Shown: piece after piece, positions 26,797-35,994 of the stretch
Layout of the letters: every line of letters begins with the position of its first letter
Numbering within the stretch: position 1 is the stretch's first letter
Assembly: GCF_900129485.1 (NCBI RefSeq)
Contig: NZ_FQVW01000009.1
Coordinates: forward strand, 1-64,000
Direction of reading: 5' to 3'
Source: Ornithinibacillus halophilus
GTDB taxonomy: Bacteria > Bacillota > Bacilli > Bacillales > Amphibacillaceae
Length of the DNA stretch: 64,000 bases
Program-made: the position numbers and the translations under genes
The notes under the pieces: model-generated
Seen by the model: the letters and a program-made list of their open reading frames with translations, nothing else
Told to the model about the DNA's origin: nothing
Database searches by the model: none

Positions 26797-27807
26797 CTAC
26801 CCACCGATATAAGACATTTCAATTTTATCCTTATTTTTACCCGTTTCTTCTGTTCGCTCATCCGAATACCGATCTTCTCGCTTATTCCATATGTTGCAAA
26901 TCTGCTCCTCAATATCATTATCATTTGCACTTGAACGTAACAATTCCCTGAAATCAAACCCACTGCCAGCAAATAAGCATGTATATAACTTTCCGTCTGC
27001 TGCAATTCTTGCTCGATTGCATGTTGAACAAAAAGATTCAGAAACAGAAGTGATAAAACCAACTTCCGTATTGGTTCCTTTATAACGATACCTTTTAGCA
27101 ACTTCTCCCACATATGCAGGTTCCACTGCTTCTAACGCAAATTGACTAGTAAGTTTCTCATATAGTTCTTTTTTTGTCACTACTTTACTAAAGTCCCAAC
27201 CATTTGTCTGACCAACATCCATAAACTCAATAAAACGTAGCGTAATATCTTTTTCTTTAAAATAATTGGCCATAGGCAGAATTTCGTGTTCATTCATCCC
27301 TTTTTTTACAACCATATTAACTTTTACTTTTAATCCAATTTCTTTAGCTTTCTCAATGCCACGCAATACCTTTTGTACAGAAACACCACTATCATTGATT
27401 GCTTGAAATACATCATTGTTTAATGCATCTAAACTTACATTGACTCGTTGTAGTCCAGCATTTTTAAGGTCTTGAGCCATTCTCTCTAAAAGACTAGCAT
27501 TCGTTGTTAATCCAATATCCTCTATACCACTAATACTAGAAATCTTTTGAATTAAATCAGGTAGATTTCGGCGTAATAGTGGCTCACCACCTGTTAAACG
27601 CACTTTTTTCACACCTAGAGCTGCAAAAATCTTAGTCAATCTTTCTATTTCTTCAAAACTTAAAAGAGCATCTTTAGGTAGGAATGGGTAATCCTTTCCA
27701 AAAATTTCTTTAGGCATGCAATACGTACATCTAAAATTGCATCGATCCGTAACAGAAATTCGTAAATCTCGTAATGGCCTACCAAACTTATCGGTAATTG
27801 TTTGCAA
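26797..27807 (-). CDS. moaA: GTP 3',8-cyclase MoaA
   Basis: 336-aa radical-SAM enzyme for the first step of molybdopterin synthesis. It has the SAM-cluster motif CNFRCTYC near residue 24 and the C-terminal second-cluster cysteines (CSTCNRARI and a final YTC). The last residues depart from the family: the usual terminal GG is present as YIGG. The start is TTG after AGGAGGG. Its partner moaC is not in this window. Confidence 0.94.
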   Translation of the reverse strand: MQTITDKFGRPLRDLRISVTDRCNFRCTYCMPKEIFGKDYPFLPKDALLSFEEIERLTKIFAALGVKKVRLTGGEPLLRRNLPDLIQKISSISGIEDIGLTTNASLLERMAQDLKNAGLQRVNVSLDALNNDVFQAINDSGVSVQKVLRGIEKAKEIGLKVKVNMVVKKGMNEHEILPMANYFKEKDITLRFIEFMDVGQTNGWDFSKVVTKKELYEKLTSQFALEAVEPAYVGEVAKRYRYKGTNTEVGFITSVSESFCSTCNRARIAADGKLYTCLFAGSGFDFRELLRSSANDNDIEEQICNIWNKREDRYSDERTEETGKNKDKIEMSYIGG

Positions 27808-27866
27808 AGAATCCCTCCTTAGCGATGTAATATTTCTATCATTCTACCATTATCATTAAAATTAGA

Positions 27867-27907
27867 ATACCATGAATAAAGGGCATGCGTCTTTACTCAT
27901 GGTATTT
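27867..27907 (-). terminator. terminator of fdhD operon
   Basis: AATACCATGAGTAAAG and CTTTATTCATGGTATT form a long stem downstream of fdhD on the minus strand, followed by TCTAATTTTAAT. Confidence 0.75.
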
Positions 27908-27948
27908 TCATTAGTTTATGTGATAATAACTGTTATTAGAATACAAGT

Positions 27949-28746
27949 TTAATTATTCGTTTCAATAATTCGTTCAGGATGAGTATAGATATTTAATTTA
28001 TGGCCTCTAGCAAATCCGATCACCGTTATTCCTAAATCCCTGGCAAGATTTAATGCGAGGTCAGTAGGTGCTGATTTTGATATCAATATTCCTATACCTA
28101 TTTTTGATATTTTTAGTAAGACTTCAGATGAAACCCGACCACTAAAAACAATTACTTTATCTGCTGTTTTTATTTTATTTTGTAATATATGACCATAGAC
28201 TTTGTCTAAAGCATTATGCCTACCTATGTCTGTTCGTATTACTTGTAGTTCATCGACAGTACCTAAAGCAGCATTGTGCACGCCACCTGTTCGAATAAAT
28301 GCGTCTGATCTTCTTTGTAATTGGTCCATTAATAAATAGCAATGATCAACAGATAATTTTACTTTACTTGTTATTGTTTTGGCAGTGCGAACATCACTTT
28401 TAAAATAAAACTGTCTACTCTTCCCACAACAAGATCCAATTACTCGCTTCGATTGGTCGAAATCAAAGGATTTTAAGTCTTTATCTATTTCAACATATGC
28501 AAACCCAGTGGATTCATCGATAGAAATAGAGGTGATTTCATCGTAAAAACGTACCATCCCTTCTGAAGCTAAAAAACCTACAATTAAGTCTTCTAAATCG
28601 GTTGGAGAACAAACCATCGTTGCAAATTCTTCACCATTCAGAACGATCGTAAGTGGAAATTCTGTTGCAATTTCCTCATCTAAAACAGTAGACTCCATTC
28701 CATTAAATCGAATGATTTCCCACTCATACTGTTTTGTATCGTTCAT
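27949..28746 (-). CDS. fdhD: formate dehydrogenase accessory sulfurtransferase FdhD
   Basis: 265-aa protein that moves sulfur from a cysteine desulfurase to the molybdenum cofactor of formate-dehydrogenase-type enzymes. The conserved cysteine loop appears as GSCCGKSR, and TGGVHNAAL plus EVLLKISKIGI are family hallmarks. The ATG at 28746 follows AGAGGGTG; a GTG three codons upstream is part of that site. It lies directly downstream of the oxidoreductase it probably matures. Confidence 0.9.
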   Translation of the reverse strand: MNDTKQYEWEIIRFNGMESTVLDEEIATEFPLTIVLNGEEFATMVCSPTDLEDLIVGFLASEGMVRFYDEITSISIDESTGFAYVEIDKDLKSFDFDQSKRVIGSCCGKSRQFYFKSDVRTAKTITSKVKLSVDHCYLLMDQLQRRSDAFIRTGGVHNAALGTVDELQVIRTDIGRHNALDKVYGHILQNKIKTADKVIVFSGRVSSEVLLKISKIGIGILISKSAPTDLALNLARDLGITVIGFARGHKLNIYTHPERIIETNN

Positions 28747-28758
28747 CTTATTCACCCT

Positions 28759-31110
28759 CTAACTTGGCTCAGTTTCTAATTCTTCAATTCTTTTTTCAAC
28801 ATATTTAGTGTCTTTATGTGCAAAGTACGTTTCTGCTTTTTCTATGATTACTGCTGTATTATATTCAGGTATACCAGCATATTGTTCATAAACACCTTTT
28901 GGAATGAGGGAGTTTCCTTCTGGCCAATGCACTTCAATATTTCCCGATTTTAATGGAACATATTTTGCTCTTCCATTAAAAGTACCATGTTGGTTATATA
29001 CAACAACTGCATCCCCTTGCTTAATCCCTAATTCTATGCAATCGTTTTTATTCATTAATACATCATAGCGATCAGCATTATTAAATGGATCTTTTTCATC
29101 ATAAATCATCGAATTAAACTGCTTGCCTCTTCGGGTTGTTACATAAAAATGTCCTTCTGGCTTACGCAACTCTGGTAATTCGACCGAGATCAAATTACCT
29201 CTTCCATCTGGTGTTGGACAAATACCATCCTCACAGAGCCATGCGCCACCCCATTGGAATACATCACCTCTATCTTTTAGATGTTGAATTCCATCATAAT
29301 TTGGTGCTGTCTGCGCAATTTCATCTCTAATGTCAGAGGCATCTTTAAAATCAATTAAATGACTCTCCTCAGGCTTTACTAGTTTGGCTAGTTCAACATA
29401 CACTTCCCATTCAGAACGGGCTTCCTCAATTCTTGGCCCTTTTATTTCAGGTGAGAAATATACCATTCTTTCAGTTGAAGTAGATGTTCCACCACCCGGT
29501 TGTTCATAACGTGTCATTGCAGGTAATACAATTACAGCTTCTTTTGCATCTAATAAAGTAGAAGTATTTAATATGATATCCTGGTGTACTCGGACATCAA
29601 CACTTTCTAGACTCTCTTTAACAAAGTCAGGATCTGGCATCGTTTCTAAGAAATTTCCACCAGACATATAATATAGCTTTAATTTCCTCTCGTGCTCCTC
29701 TGGAAGAAGGGCATTTTCTAAAGTAACACCTACGATATCCCCTTGCCACTCAGGAACATGAAATCCCCATATTTCCTCAACTCGTTGCTTATTTTTCTTA
29801 TCAAAACCACCACCAGGTAATGAGAAAGGATCAGCCCCCATTTCAGCCGAGCCCTGAACACCGGAGTGTCCTCGAATTGGCATTAATCCACTATGTTCTT
29901 TACCTAAAAAGCCTTGTAATAATGCTAGATTAGCAACTTGTGAGATATTATCCGTACCAAAGCGGTGTTGTGTTAGACCCATGGACCATACAAAAACAGC
30001 TGAATTCGATTTGGCAAGTAACTCAGCTAATTCATACATCCGTTCCTTAGTGATACCAGAAGACTTCTCTAGTTGCTCCCAACTAAATGAAGTGGCCTTC
30101 TCCCGTAGTTCATCCAATCCATTCACATGTTCCTCAATAAACGTATGATTAATTGCAGATCCTGGTTCCTTTTCTTCCATTTCAAACCAGTGTTTCATGA
30201 TGCCATGAATAAATGCGATATCTCCACCAATGTTTACTTGGTACGCATCATCCGCAATCTTCGTACCAAACAATGCCGACTCTGGTATCGAAGGCACCCA
30301 ATAATTATCCATGGAAGGTTCGTGATATGGATTAATGACAATAATTTTGGTCCCTTTTCGTTTTGCTGCATACATGTATTTTGTAGATACCGGCTGATTA
30401 TTAGCAGCAACTGATCCCCAAAATACTAAAACATCTGTACCTATCCAATCCTTATAATTACAAGTAGATGCGCCTACTCCTATTGATCGACTTAATGCTG
30501 TCTTCGATGGTGAATGACAAATGCGTGAAGCATTGTCAATATTATTCGTACCGAGATAACGTGCAACCTTTCCTAAAGTGTAATACACTTCGTTTGTAAT
30601 TCCACGTGAAGTTGTATAAAACGCATATTGTTTAGGGTCTAGCTTTTTCATTTTTGAAGAAATAATCTCCATCGCATCGTCCCATGAGATACGATTAAAC
30701 TTATTATCACCAGGTTTACGAATGACAGGATAAGGAATTCTTCCCAGTTTTCGTAATTCAGTACTATTCATTTTCCTTAATTCATCAATATCTTTATGGA
30801 GAATTTCCTCATTCATTGCAGACATAGTATTCAGACGTAGAACATTTAATCGCGTTGTACAAACATGTGGTCCTTTTAACGTTTGATCTTGTAGACCCGA
30901 TACTCCAAGTGCACATCCATCACAAACACCTTGTGTTAAAATTCTACTCGCATAAGGAAGATTATCTTTGTTTTCCCATACAACTTTCATTGTATCTCTA
31001 ATATGATGCGGCTTAATTTTCCCCAGACCAAATGGTACTTTACTAACCCACAAACTAGGATCGGGTTTTTTTGATATTTTAACTGGCCCGGTGTGTTTTG
31101 TATCTCCCAA
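28759..31110 (-). CDS. FdhF/YdeP-family molybdopterin oxidoreductase
   Basis: 783-aa member of the DMSO-reductase superfamily. The N-terminus has only CDGC and a later Cys (GPHVCTTR), the reduced cluster pattern of YdeP-type proteins rather than a full formate dehydrogenase. The Moco-binding motifs include SRICHSPSKTAL and the C-terminal LGIKQGDAVVVYNQHGT dinucleotide-binding region. The substrate is unknown; formate is only a guess by name. Two TTG codons lie at the start after GGGAGGG; the second (31110) has better spacing. fdhD follows after twelve bases. Confidence 0.85.
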   Translation of the reverse strand: MGDTKHTGPVKISKKPDPSLWVSKVPFGLGKIKPHHIRDTMKVVWENKDNLPYASRILTQGVCDGCALGVSGLQDQTLKGPHVCTTRLNVLRLNTMSAMNEEILHKDIDELRKMNSTELRKLGRIPYPVIRKPGDNKFNRISWDDAMEIISSKMKKLDPKQYAFYTTSRGITNEVYYTLGKVARYLGTNNIDNASRICHSPSKTALSRSIGVGASTCNYKDWIGTDVLVFWGSVAANNQPVSTKYMYAAKRKGTKIIVINPYHEPSMDNYWVPSIPESALFGTKIADDAYQVNIGGDIAFIHGIMKHWFEMEEKEPGSAINHTFIEEHVNGLDELREKATSFSWEQLEKSSGITKERMYELAELLAKSNSAVFVWSMGLTQHRFGTDNISQVANLALLQGFLGKEHSGLMPIRGHSGVQGSAEMGADPFSLPGGGFDKKNKQRVEEIWGFHVPEWQGDIVGVTLENALLPEEHERKLKLYYMSGGNFLETMPDPDFVKESLESVDVRVHQDIILNTSTLLDAKEAVIVLPAMTRYEQPGGGTSTSTERMVYFSPEIKGPRIEEARSEWEVYVELAKLVKPEESHLIDFKDASDIRDEIAQTAPNYDGIQHLKDRGDVFQWGGAWLCEDGICPTPDGRGNLISVELPELRKPEGHFYVTTRRGKQFNSMIYDEKDPFNNADRYDVLMNKNDCIELGIKQGDAVVVYNQHGTFNGRAKYVPLKSGNIEVHWPEGNSLIPKGVYEQYAGIPEYNTAVIIEKAETYFAHKDTKYVEKRIEELETEPS

Positions 31111-31274
31111 CAAAATCCCTCCCTAAATAAATGAATGATAAAAAGTACAACTTTCAGCTCTCTATTTATATAAATATTTTCAATAAGTTCAAATTATTAA
31201 AATACTAACATGTAAACGCATACATTTCAATTTATACGTACTATAATGGATGATTTCGTGAAGTATTAATGATA

Positions 31275-31313
31275 GAAGCTGCATCATGGTAAATTTCACC
31301 TAAATGCAGCCTC
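31275..31313 (-). terminator. terminator of pbuG-ade operon
   Basis: Minus-strand GGCTGCAT and ATGCAGCTT enclose an inner GGT/ACC pairing directly after the adenine deaminase stop codon; weak T-rich tail (TTCTATCATT). Confidence 0.6.
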
Positions 31314-31318
31314 CTAGT

Positions 31319-33073
31319 TTAGTTATTATTTGAATAAATTTCATTTCTCTCAATTGATATATGTTTAAATTGCTTCACATCAAAGAGTCCTTGGTCTGTT
31401 AACTTCAGTTCTGGAATAACAGGTAATGCTAAAAAGGATAGGGTAATAAATGGATTGAAATCTCCTTCAAAACCTATAGCCGATAATGCATCATTTACTC
31501 GTTGGAGTCCGTCATACACTGCTTGGTAATGATTATTTGAAATTAACCCAGAAATTGTTAGTGGTATGGAAGCTAATACTTCTCCTTTATCTACAACAGC
31601 AATTCCACCCTGCATTTCTCGTATAACGTGAACTGCTTTTAGTAAATCCTCATCGTTCATACTAGCTGCAACAATATTGTGAGAATCATGAGCTATCGTT
31701 GAAGCAATGGCACCTGTTTTTAGTCCCAGGCCGTTCAATATGCCAAGCCCAACTGTTCCTCTTGAATGATGGCGTTCCAAAACAACTAATTTGGATAAAT
31801 CATCTTTAATAGAGGGAATAAATTGTTTATTTTGTACAGGGACTTTTTGAATGTGGTGTTTTGTCACAATACTATTTGGTATTATTGAAATAACATTTAC
31901 CACATTATCATCAGGTAAGTTGATCTGTAAGTCCTCTTTATTAATCTCTTTCATGTTAACGCTATTCATTAAACGATCGTCTGGAACACTACTCACTATC
32001 TTCTGGTTACAATGGCCATTTTTTGCCACTAATTCACCACTTACATAAGTCTCTGATATCATCACTTCTTCTAAATTATCTAATAGTAAGAAGTCAGCAT
32101 CATATCCAGGAGCAATCGCACCTTTTCTCGTTAACTTAAAACGCTCAGCCCCATTAAGAGTTGCCATTTGAATGGCTGTAATTGGGGAGATACCATGTTC
32201 AATAGCGACTCGAACATTGTGGTCAATACTCCCCTCCTCAATAATATCATCCAGGTGCTTATCATCGGTTACGAATAAGCAACGCCTAGCGTTTTTGTCA
32301 TTGACTGCCTTTAATAACTCCCTTAAATCTCGGGAGGCCGAACCTTCACGAAGCATTACATACATCCCTCGTTGTAAGCGATCCTTCGCTTCCTCACTCG
32401 TAGTACATTCATGATCACTTGTGATTCCTGCAGCCATATATACATTGATTCCATTTTGTTCGATTCCCGCTGCATGGCCATCAATTACCCTTTCATTTTC
32501 CATTGCTTGTAAAAGTTTTTCTAGCATAGCGTCATCTCTATTATGAACAGCAGGGTAATCCATCACTTCCCCTAATGCAATACAACGGTCATGATTGTAG
32601 AATGGTTTCAAATCTATTGCCTCCAAAATTGCTCCTGCATTTTCAAATGGGGTTGCAGGTACACATGAAGGTATCCCTATATACACATTCAGTGGAATAT
32701 CATCAGACGCATCTAGCATGAATTGTATTCCATCTACACCACTCACATTGGCTATTTCATGTGGATCTGCAATTACTGTGGTAACCCCGTGTGGCAATAC
32801 GACTTTAGCAAACTCAGCTGGGGTTACCATTGCAGACTCAATATGCACATGCCCGTCTATAAAACCCGGCGAAATATACTTTCCTTTTGCATCGATAACG
32901 TTATGACCGTTATACTTACCTATCCCAGCAATTACTCCATCCACAATTGCCAAGTCTGCCTCAATAATTTCTTGATTAAACACATCAATTATTTTTCCAT
33001 TTACAACTACTGTATCGGCAGGTTCCTTTTTCGCTGCAACGGCAATTCTTTTCTTAAGTGTTTTTTGATTCAT
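31319..33073 (-). CDS. ade: adenine deaminase
   Basis: 584-aa amidohydrolase that converts adenine to hypoxanthine and ammonia. Metal ligands are seen in GHVHIESAM, DPHEIANV, the conserved SDHECTT block, TDDKH and the C-terminal HDSHNI loop; length fits the family (about 580). The ATG at 33073 follows GAAGGAGAG; the longer reading lacks a site. It is downstream of a purine permease (36-base gap) and probably cotranscribed behind the leader at 34627. A second, divergent paralogue is in the shell operon (44489). Confidence 0.93.
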   Translation of the reverse strand: MNQKTLKKRIAVAAKKEPADTVVVNGKIIDVFNQEIIEADLAIVDGVIAGIGKYNGHNVIDAKGKYISPGFIDGHVHIESAMVTPAEFAKVVLPHGVTTVIADPHEIANVSGVDGIQFMLDASDDIPLNVYIGIPSCVPATPFENAGAILEAIDLKPFYNHDRCIALGEVMDYPAVHNRDDAMLEKLLQAMENERVIDGHAAGIEQNGINVYMAAGITSDHECTTSEEAKDRLQRGMYVMLREGSASRDLRELLKAVNDKNARRCLFVTDDKHLDDIIEEGSIDHNVRVAIEHGISPITAIQMATLNGAERFKLTRKGAIAPGYDADFLLLDNLEEVMISETYVSGELVAKNGHCNQKIVSSVPDDRLMNSVNMKEINKEDLQINLPDDNVVNVISIIPNSIVTKHHIQKVPVQNKQFIPSIKDDLSKLVVLERHHSRGTVGLGILNGLGLKTGAIASTIAHDSHNIVAASMNDEDLLKAVHVIREMQGGIAVVDKGEVLASIPLTISGLISNNHYQAVYDGLQRVNDALSAIGFEGDFNPFITLSFLALPVIPELKLTDQGLFDVKQFKHISIERNEIYSNNN

Positions 33074-33109
33074 GTATAACTCTCCTTCGTCACATGGAGG
33101 CACTTATTT

Positions 33110-34486
33110 CTAGTGACCACCTGTAAGAAAGTGGATAACAAATGCAATACTGATAAAATACACAATCCAATGAATCTCACTGAATCTGCCAGTAAGCATT
33201 TTTAATACGGTATAAGAAATAAAACCAAATGCTAATCCAGTAGCAATACTATATGTCAAAGGCATTAAAATAATGGTTAAGAACACCGGAATGACATCTG
33301 TATAATCATCGAATTTAATATTAGTAATCTCTGTGATCATTAAAGCACCAACAATAATTAAAATTGGAGCTGTTGCTACTCCTGGTATGAATCCAATAAG
33401 TGGTGCAAATAGTAACGAAACTAAGAAGAAGAAGGCAACTGTTAAAGCTGTTAAACCTGTTTTTCCACCTTCTGAGATTCCCGTCGCGTTCTCAACATAG
33501 GCATTTAATGCTGTACTACCTAATGCAGCACTCGCCATTGTTCCCACTGAATCTGCTTGAAGCGCCTTATCTAAATCTTGTATTTTTCCATCTTCATCTT
33601 GCAAACCAGCTTTTTTCGTTAGACCAATTAATGTTGCAAGATTGTCAAATAACTCCACAATGGTAAACGAGAAAATAACAGCAATTACTCCGTAACCGAT
33701 TGCTCCTAATAAATCCATTTGTAAGAAGGTTTCAGATACACTAGGTAAATCAAATGAAACAAAATCACTTACTCCAGAAGGGACTGCTGCTACACCTGCG
33801 ATCATAGCAATGATAGATGTTATTGCAATGGTAATTAAGAGCCCACCCTTTATGTTTCTTGCCATAAAAAACCCTGCGATTAATACCCCAATTATTGCTA
33901 TTAATGGTCCTGCTTTCGTAACATCACCTAAAGAAACAATGGTTGAATCATCTGCTACAATTAATCCAGCATTTTGAAAGCCGATAAAGGCAATGAACAG
34001 TCCAATTCCAACCCCAATGGCAGATTTAAGCGGGGTTGGAACGCCTTCCACTATCTTCTGCCGGATCCCTGTTACTGTCAAAATGAAGAAAACTACCCCC
34101 GAAATAAATACTGCTCCTAGTGCTGTCTGCCATGTTAAACCTTGACCAATAACAACGGTGTAAGCAAAGAATGCATTTAATCCCATACCAGGTGCAATGG
34201 CAACTGGATAATTGACCCAAAAGGCAAATGCTAACGTACACAAAACACTGGCATAAATTGTTGCAGCTAAAGCAGCTTCATGTGGGATACCAGCATCAGA
34301 TAAAATCATAGGATTCACGATGATAATATAGCTCATTGCCAAAAACGATGTTAGTCCCGCAATTAATTCTGTTCTAACATTAGTTCCACGTTCCGTTAAC
34401 TTAAAGAATCTGTCTAAAAAATTTGTGGGTGCTGGATTTGGTGAATTGCCTTTGTCTTGAACAACTTCTCCTGCATTTTTCGACAT
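33110..34486 (-). CDS. NCS2 purine permease, PbuG/PbuO (AzgA-like) type
   Basis: 458-aa transporter with about 12-14 membrane helices. The GVPTPLKSAIGVGIGLFIAF and VELFDNLATLIGLTKKAGL segments are typical of the hypoxanthine/guanine/adenine branch of NCS2. ATG follows AGGAGGAAGAGG. Adenine deaminase lies downstream in the same unit, so uptake of adenine, hypoxanthine or guanine is likely. Transcription passes through the structured leader with terminator at 34627-34674. Confidence 0.88.
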   Translation of the reverse strand: MSKNAGEVVQDKGNSPNPAPTNFLDRFFKLTERGTNVRTELIAGLTSFLAMSYIIIVNPMILSDAGIPHEAALAATIYASVLCTLAFAFWVNYPVAIAPGMGLNAFFAYTVVIGQGLTWQTALGAVFISGVVFFILTVTGIRQKIVEGVPTPLKSAIGVGIGLFIAFIGFQNAGLIVADDSTIVSLGDVTKAGPLIAIIGVLIAGFFMARNIKGGLLITIAITSIIAMIAGVAAVPSGVSDFVSFDLPSVSETFLQMDLLGAIGYGVIAVIFSFTIVELFDNLATLIGLTKKAGLQDEDGKIQDLDKALQADSVGTMASAALGSTALNAYVENATGISEGGKTGLTALTVAFFFLVSLLFAPLIGFIPGVATAPILIIVGALMITEITNIKFDDYTDVIPVFLTIILMPLTYSIATGLAFGFISYTVLKMLTGRFSEIHWIVYFISIAFVIHFLTGGH

Positions 34487-34626
34487 ACCTCTTCCTCCTT
34501 TTTAATAATTAATACGCTTGCTTTCATAAATTATATTAAGTTGTAAATCTCCTCCTTTAACTAGATTTTAAGAAATTTCGTATTACTAAAGTTGAATTGA
34601 AAACGCTTACGATAGTATATAAAACA

Positions 34627-34674
34627 TAAAAAAACCACAGTTATGCCCAAAGATCGAGGCAAATCTGCGGTTCA
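34627..34674 (-). terminator. leader terminator (unit A) before pbuG-like gene
   Basis: Minus-strand AACCGCAG and CTGTGGTT form a G-U-tolerant eight-base-pair stem followed by TTTTTTT. It ends about 140 bases before the permease start and after the promoter at 34782, so it is a conditional terminator. Confidence 0.75.
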
Positions 34675-34695
34675 TTCTTTTTCCGTTAAACAGAA
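34665..34695 (-). promoter_or_regulatory. shared leader motif, copy A
   Basis: Minus-strand TTCTGTTTAACGG, then ACCGCAG 24 bases from the motif start; the latter is the 5' arm of the terminator. The same layout occurs at 53540 and 55594. An upstream CGGT (near 34708-34713) can pair with ACCG and would disrupt the terminator. Confidence 0.5.
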
Positions 34696-34781
34696 CAATA
34701 GAATATGATACCGTTATAAGACTGGAGGAAAAGCGTATTAACACGATCCCACCCATTCATTGTAACTTTTAGATTAATTTT

Positions 34782-34810
34782 AGTGTAAACAACCTATTAT
34801 TTTTTGTCAA
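34782..34810 (-). promoter_or_regulatory. promoter of pbuG-ade unit
   Basis: TTGACA, 17-base spacer, TACACT on the minus strand; it yields a leader of about 290 bases. Confidence 0.7.
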
Positions 34811-34840
34811 GTTAAAATTTTCCGAATTAATAATTTATAT

Positions 34841-35158
34841 CTATGCAATCGGCTCAATAAATACATCCATTATTCCACCACAGATTCCTCCATCCTCATA
34901 TAATAACCCCTCTGTTAGATCTACTTGATGTTGGATTGGAGAATTGTATTTAATTACAGATATCGCCTTCTCAATGACCTCTCCTTCCCCACATCCTCCA
35001 CCTATTGTTCCGACTATTTTCCCATCTGAGTAAATAATCATTTTAGCACCAATATTTCTTGGTGTTGATCCTTTCGTGCGAATAATTGTTGCAACAGCAG
35101 CTTTTGAACCTATTTTTTGTATCTCTTGTACTTTTTGATAAAATTCTACTTGCCTCAT
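34841..35158 (-). CDS. stand-alone XdhC/CoxI N-terminal domain protein
   Basis: 105-aa protein consisting of the XdhC_CoxI domain only: ATIIRTKGSTPRNIGAKMII and IGGGCGEGEV are conserved. XdhC proteins bind sulfurated Moco and insert it into xanthine dehydrogenase. It overlaps the stop of the larger XdhC-like gene by four bases and ends the operon. The two may form a split maturation factor. Confidence 0.82.
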   Translation of the reverse strand: MRQVEFYQKVQEIQKIGSKAAVATIIRTKGSTPRNIGAKMIIYSDGKIVGTIGGGCGEGEVIEKAISVIKYNSPIQHQVDLTEGLLYEDGGICGGIMDVFIEPIA

Positions 35159-35988
35159 CGGTCCTTTCTCTCCCGAAATTTCAATTTTGAGTAGCTTGGT
35201 ATTTTTTCTTTTAATGGTTTGCCACTCGAAGCATTTTTTACTGATAATATTTCTGCAAAAATACTAATAGCTATCTCTTCTGGAGTTTCTGCTCCAATAT
35301 CCAAACCAACCGGGGAAAAAATATTCTTAAAATTATGTTCTGTGAATTCATCCTTTAATTGTTCAAAAACACCAGATATCCTTCTCCTACTTCCAATCAT
35401 TCCAATGTATTTAGTCCGACTTTCATCCGGAATACTTTCCTCTCGTTTCAATATTTCTTGTAAACTAACAACATCAAATTTATGTCCTCTAGTTAAAAGA
35501 AGGATATACGTATGTGGTGATAACGGCACATTTCGGAAATATTCAATATATGAACTACAAACGACTTCATCTGCCATTGGAAAACGATGTTGATTTGCAA
35601 AATCTTCGCGATCATCAATAACCGTGACATAAAATCCTAGCATTTGACCAATCGTCGCCACAGGTTCTGATACATGTCCAGCTCCAGCTACAATTAGTTT
35701 TAATGGTGGAAGAAATACTTCTACAAAGCATTCCATCTCTTCCTCTTGATACCGAGCACTAAAAGTCTTTGATTTATTTTGTAGTAATAGAGAATAAGCT
35801 CCCTCTATTAGAACCTCTATTAATTCTTGTGAGTAATCCTCATCTACTACATATCGCTTATCATTCATGAGCAACAGTTTTTTTCCTACCAATTCCTTAT
35901 CGGCATAACTGGTAATTGTTAGAAGTGCGACCTTTTTATGATTATTAATCGCATTTGAGAGTTCCTTATACAATTGATCACTAACCAA
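35155..35988 (-). CDS. pucA: XdhC-family Moco insertion/sulfuration factor (PucA-like)
   Basis: 277-aa protein with a reduced N-terminal domain and a C-terminal Rossmann domain (LIVAGAGHVSEPVATIG at about 97-113, later YIGMIGSRRR). XdhC proteins receive Mo cofactor, help sulfurate it and load the enzyme. The conserved N-terminal cysteine region of full-length XdhC is missing here but present in the 105-aa protein encoded next. The start is TTG after GAGGTG. It lies six bases after the large dehydrogenase subunit gene. Confidence 0.83.
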   Translation of the reverse strand: MVSDQLYKELSNAINNHKKVALLTITSYADKELVGKKLLLMNDKRYVVDEDYSQELIEVLIEGAYSLLLQNKSKTFSARYQEEEMECFVEVFLPPLKLIVAGAGHVSEPVATIGQMLGFYVTVIDDREDFANQHRFPMADEVVCSSYIEYFRNVPLSPHTYILLLTRGHKFDVVSLQEILKREESIPDESRTKYIGMIGSRRRISGVFEQLKDEFTEHNFKNIFSPVGLDIGAETPEEIAISIFAEILSVKNASSGKPLKEKIPSYSKLKFRERKDR

Positions 35989-35994
35989 GAATAA

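Noticed and set aside
28759-31110. Calling the YdeP-type enzyme a formate dehydrogenase
   Set aside because: The N-terminal Fe-S cysteine set is reduced and there are no partner subunits; fdhD nearby shows only that a sulfurated Mo enzyme is matured.
34741-34770. T-box-like sequence TGGGTGGGATCGTG in the pbuG leader
   Set aside because: It departs from AGGGTGGNACCGCG at several positions and lies only about 20 bases after the promoter, leaving no room for a T-box stem I; the terminator is also about 100 bases away.
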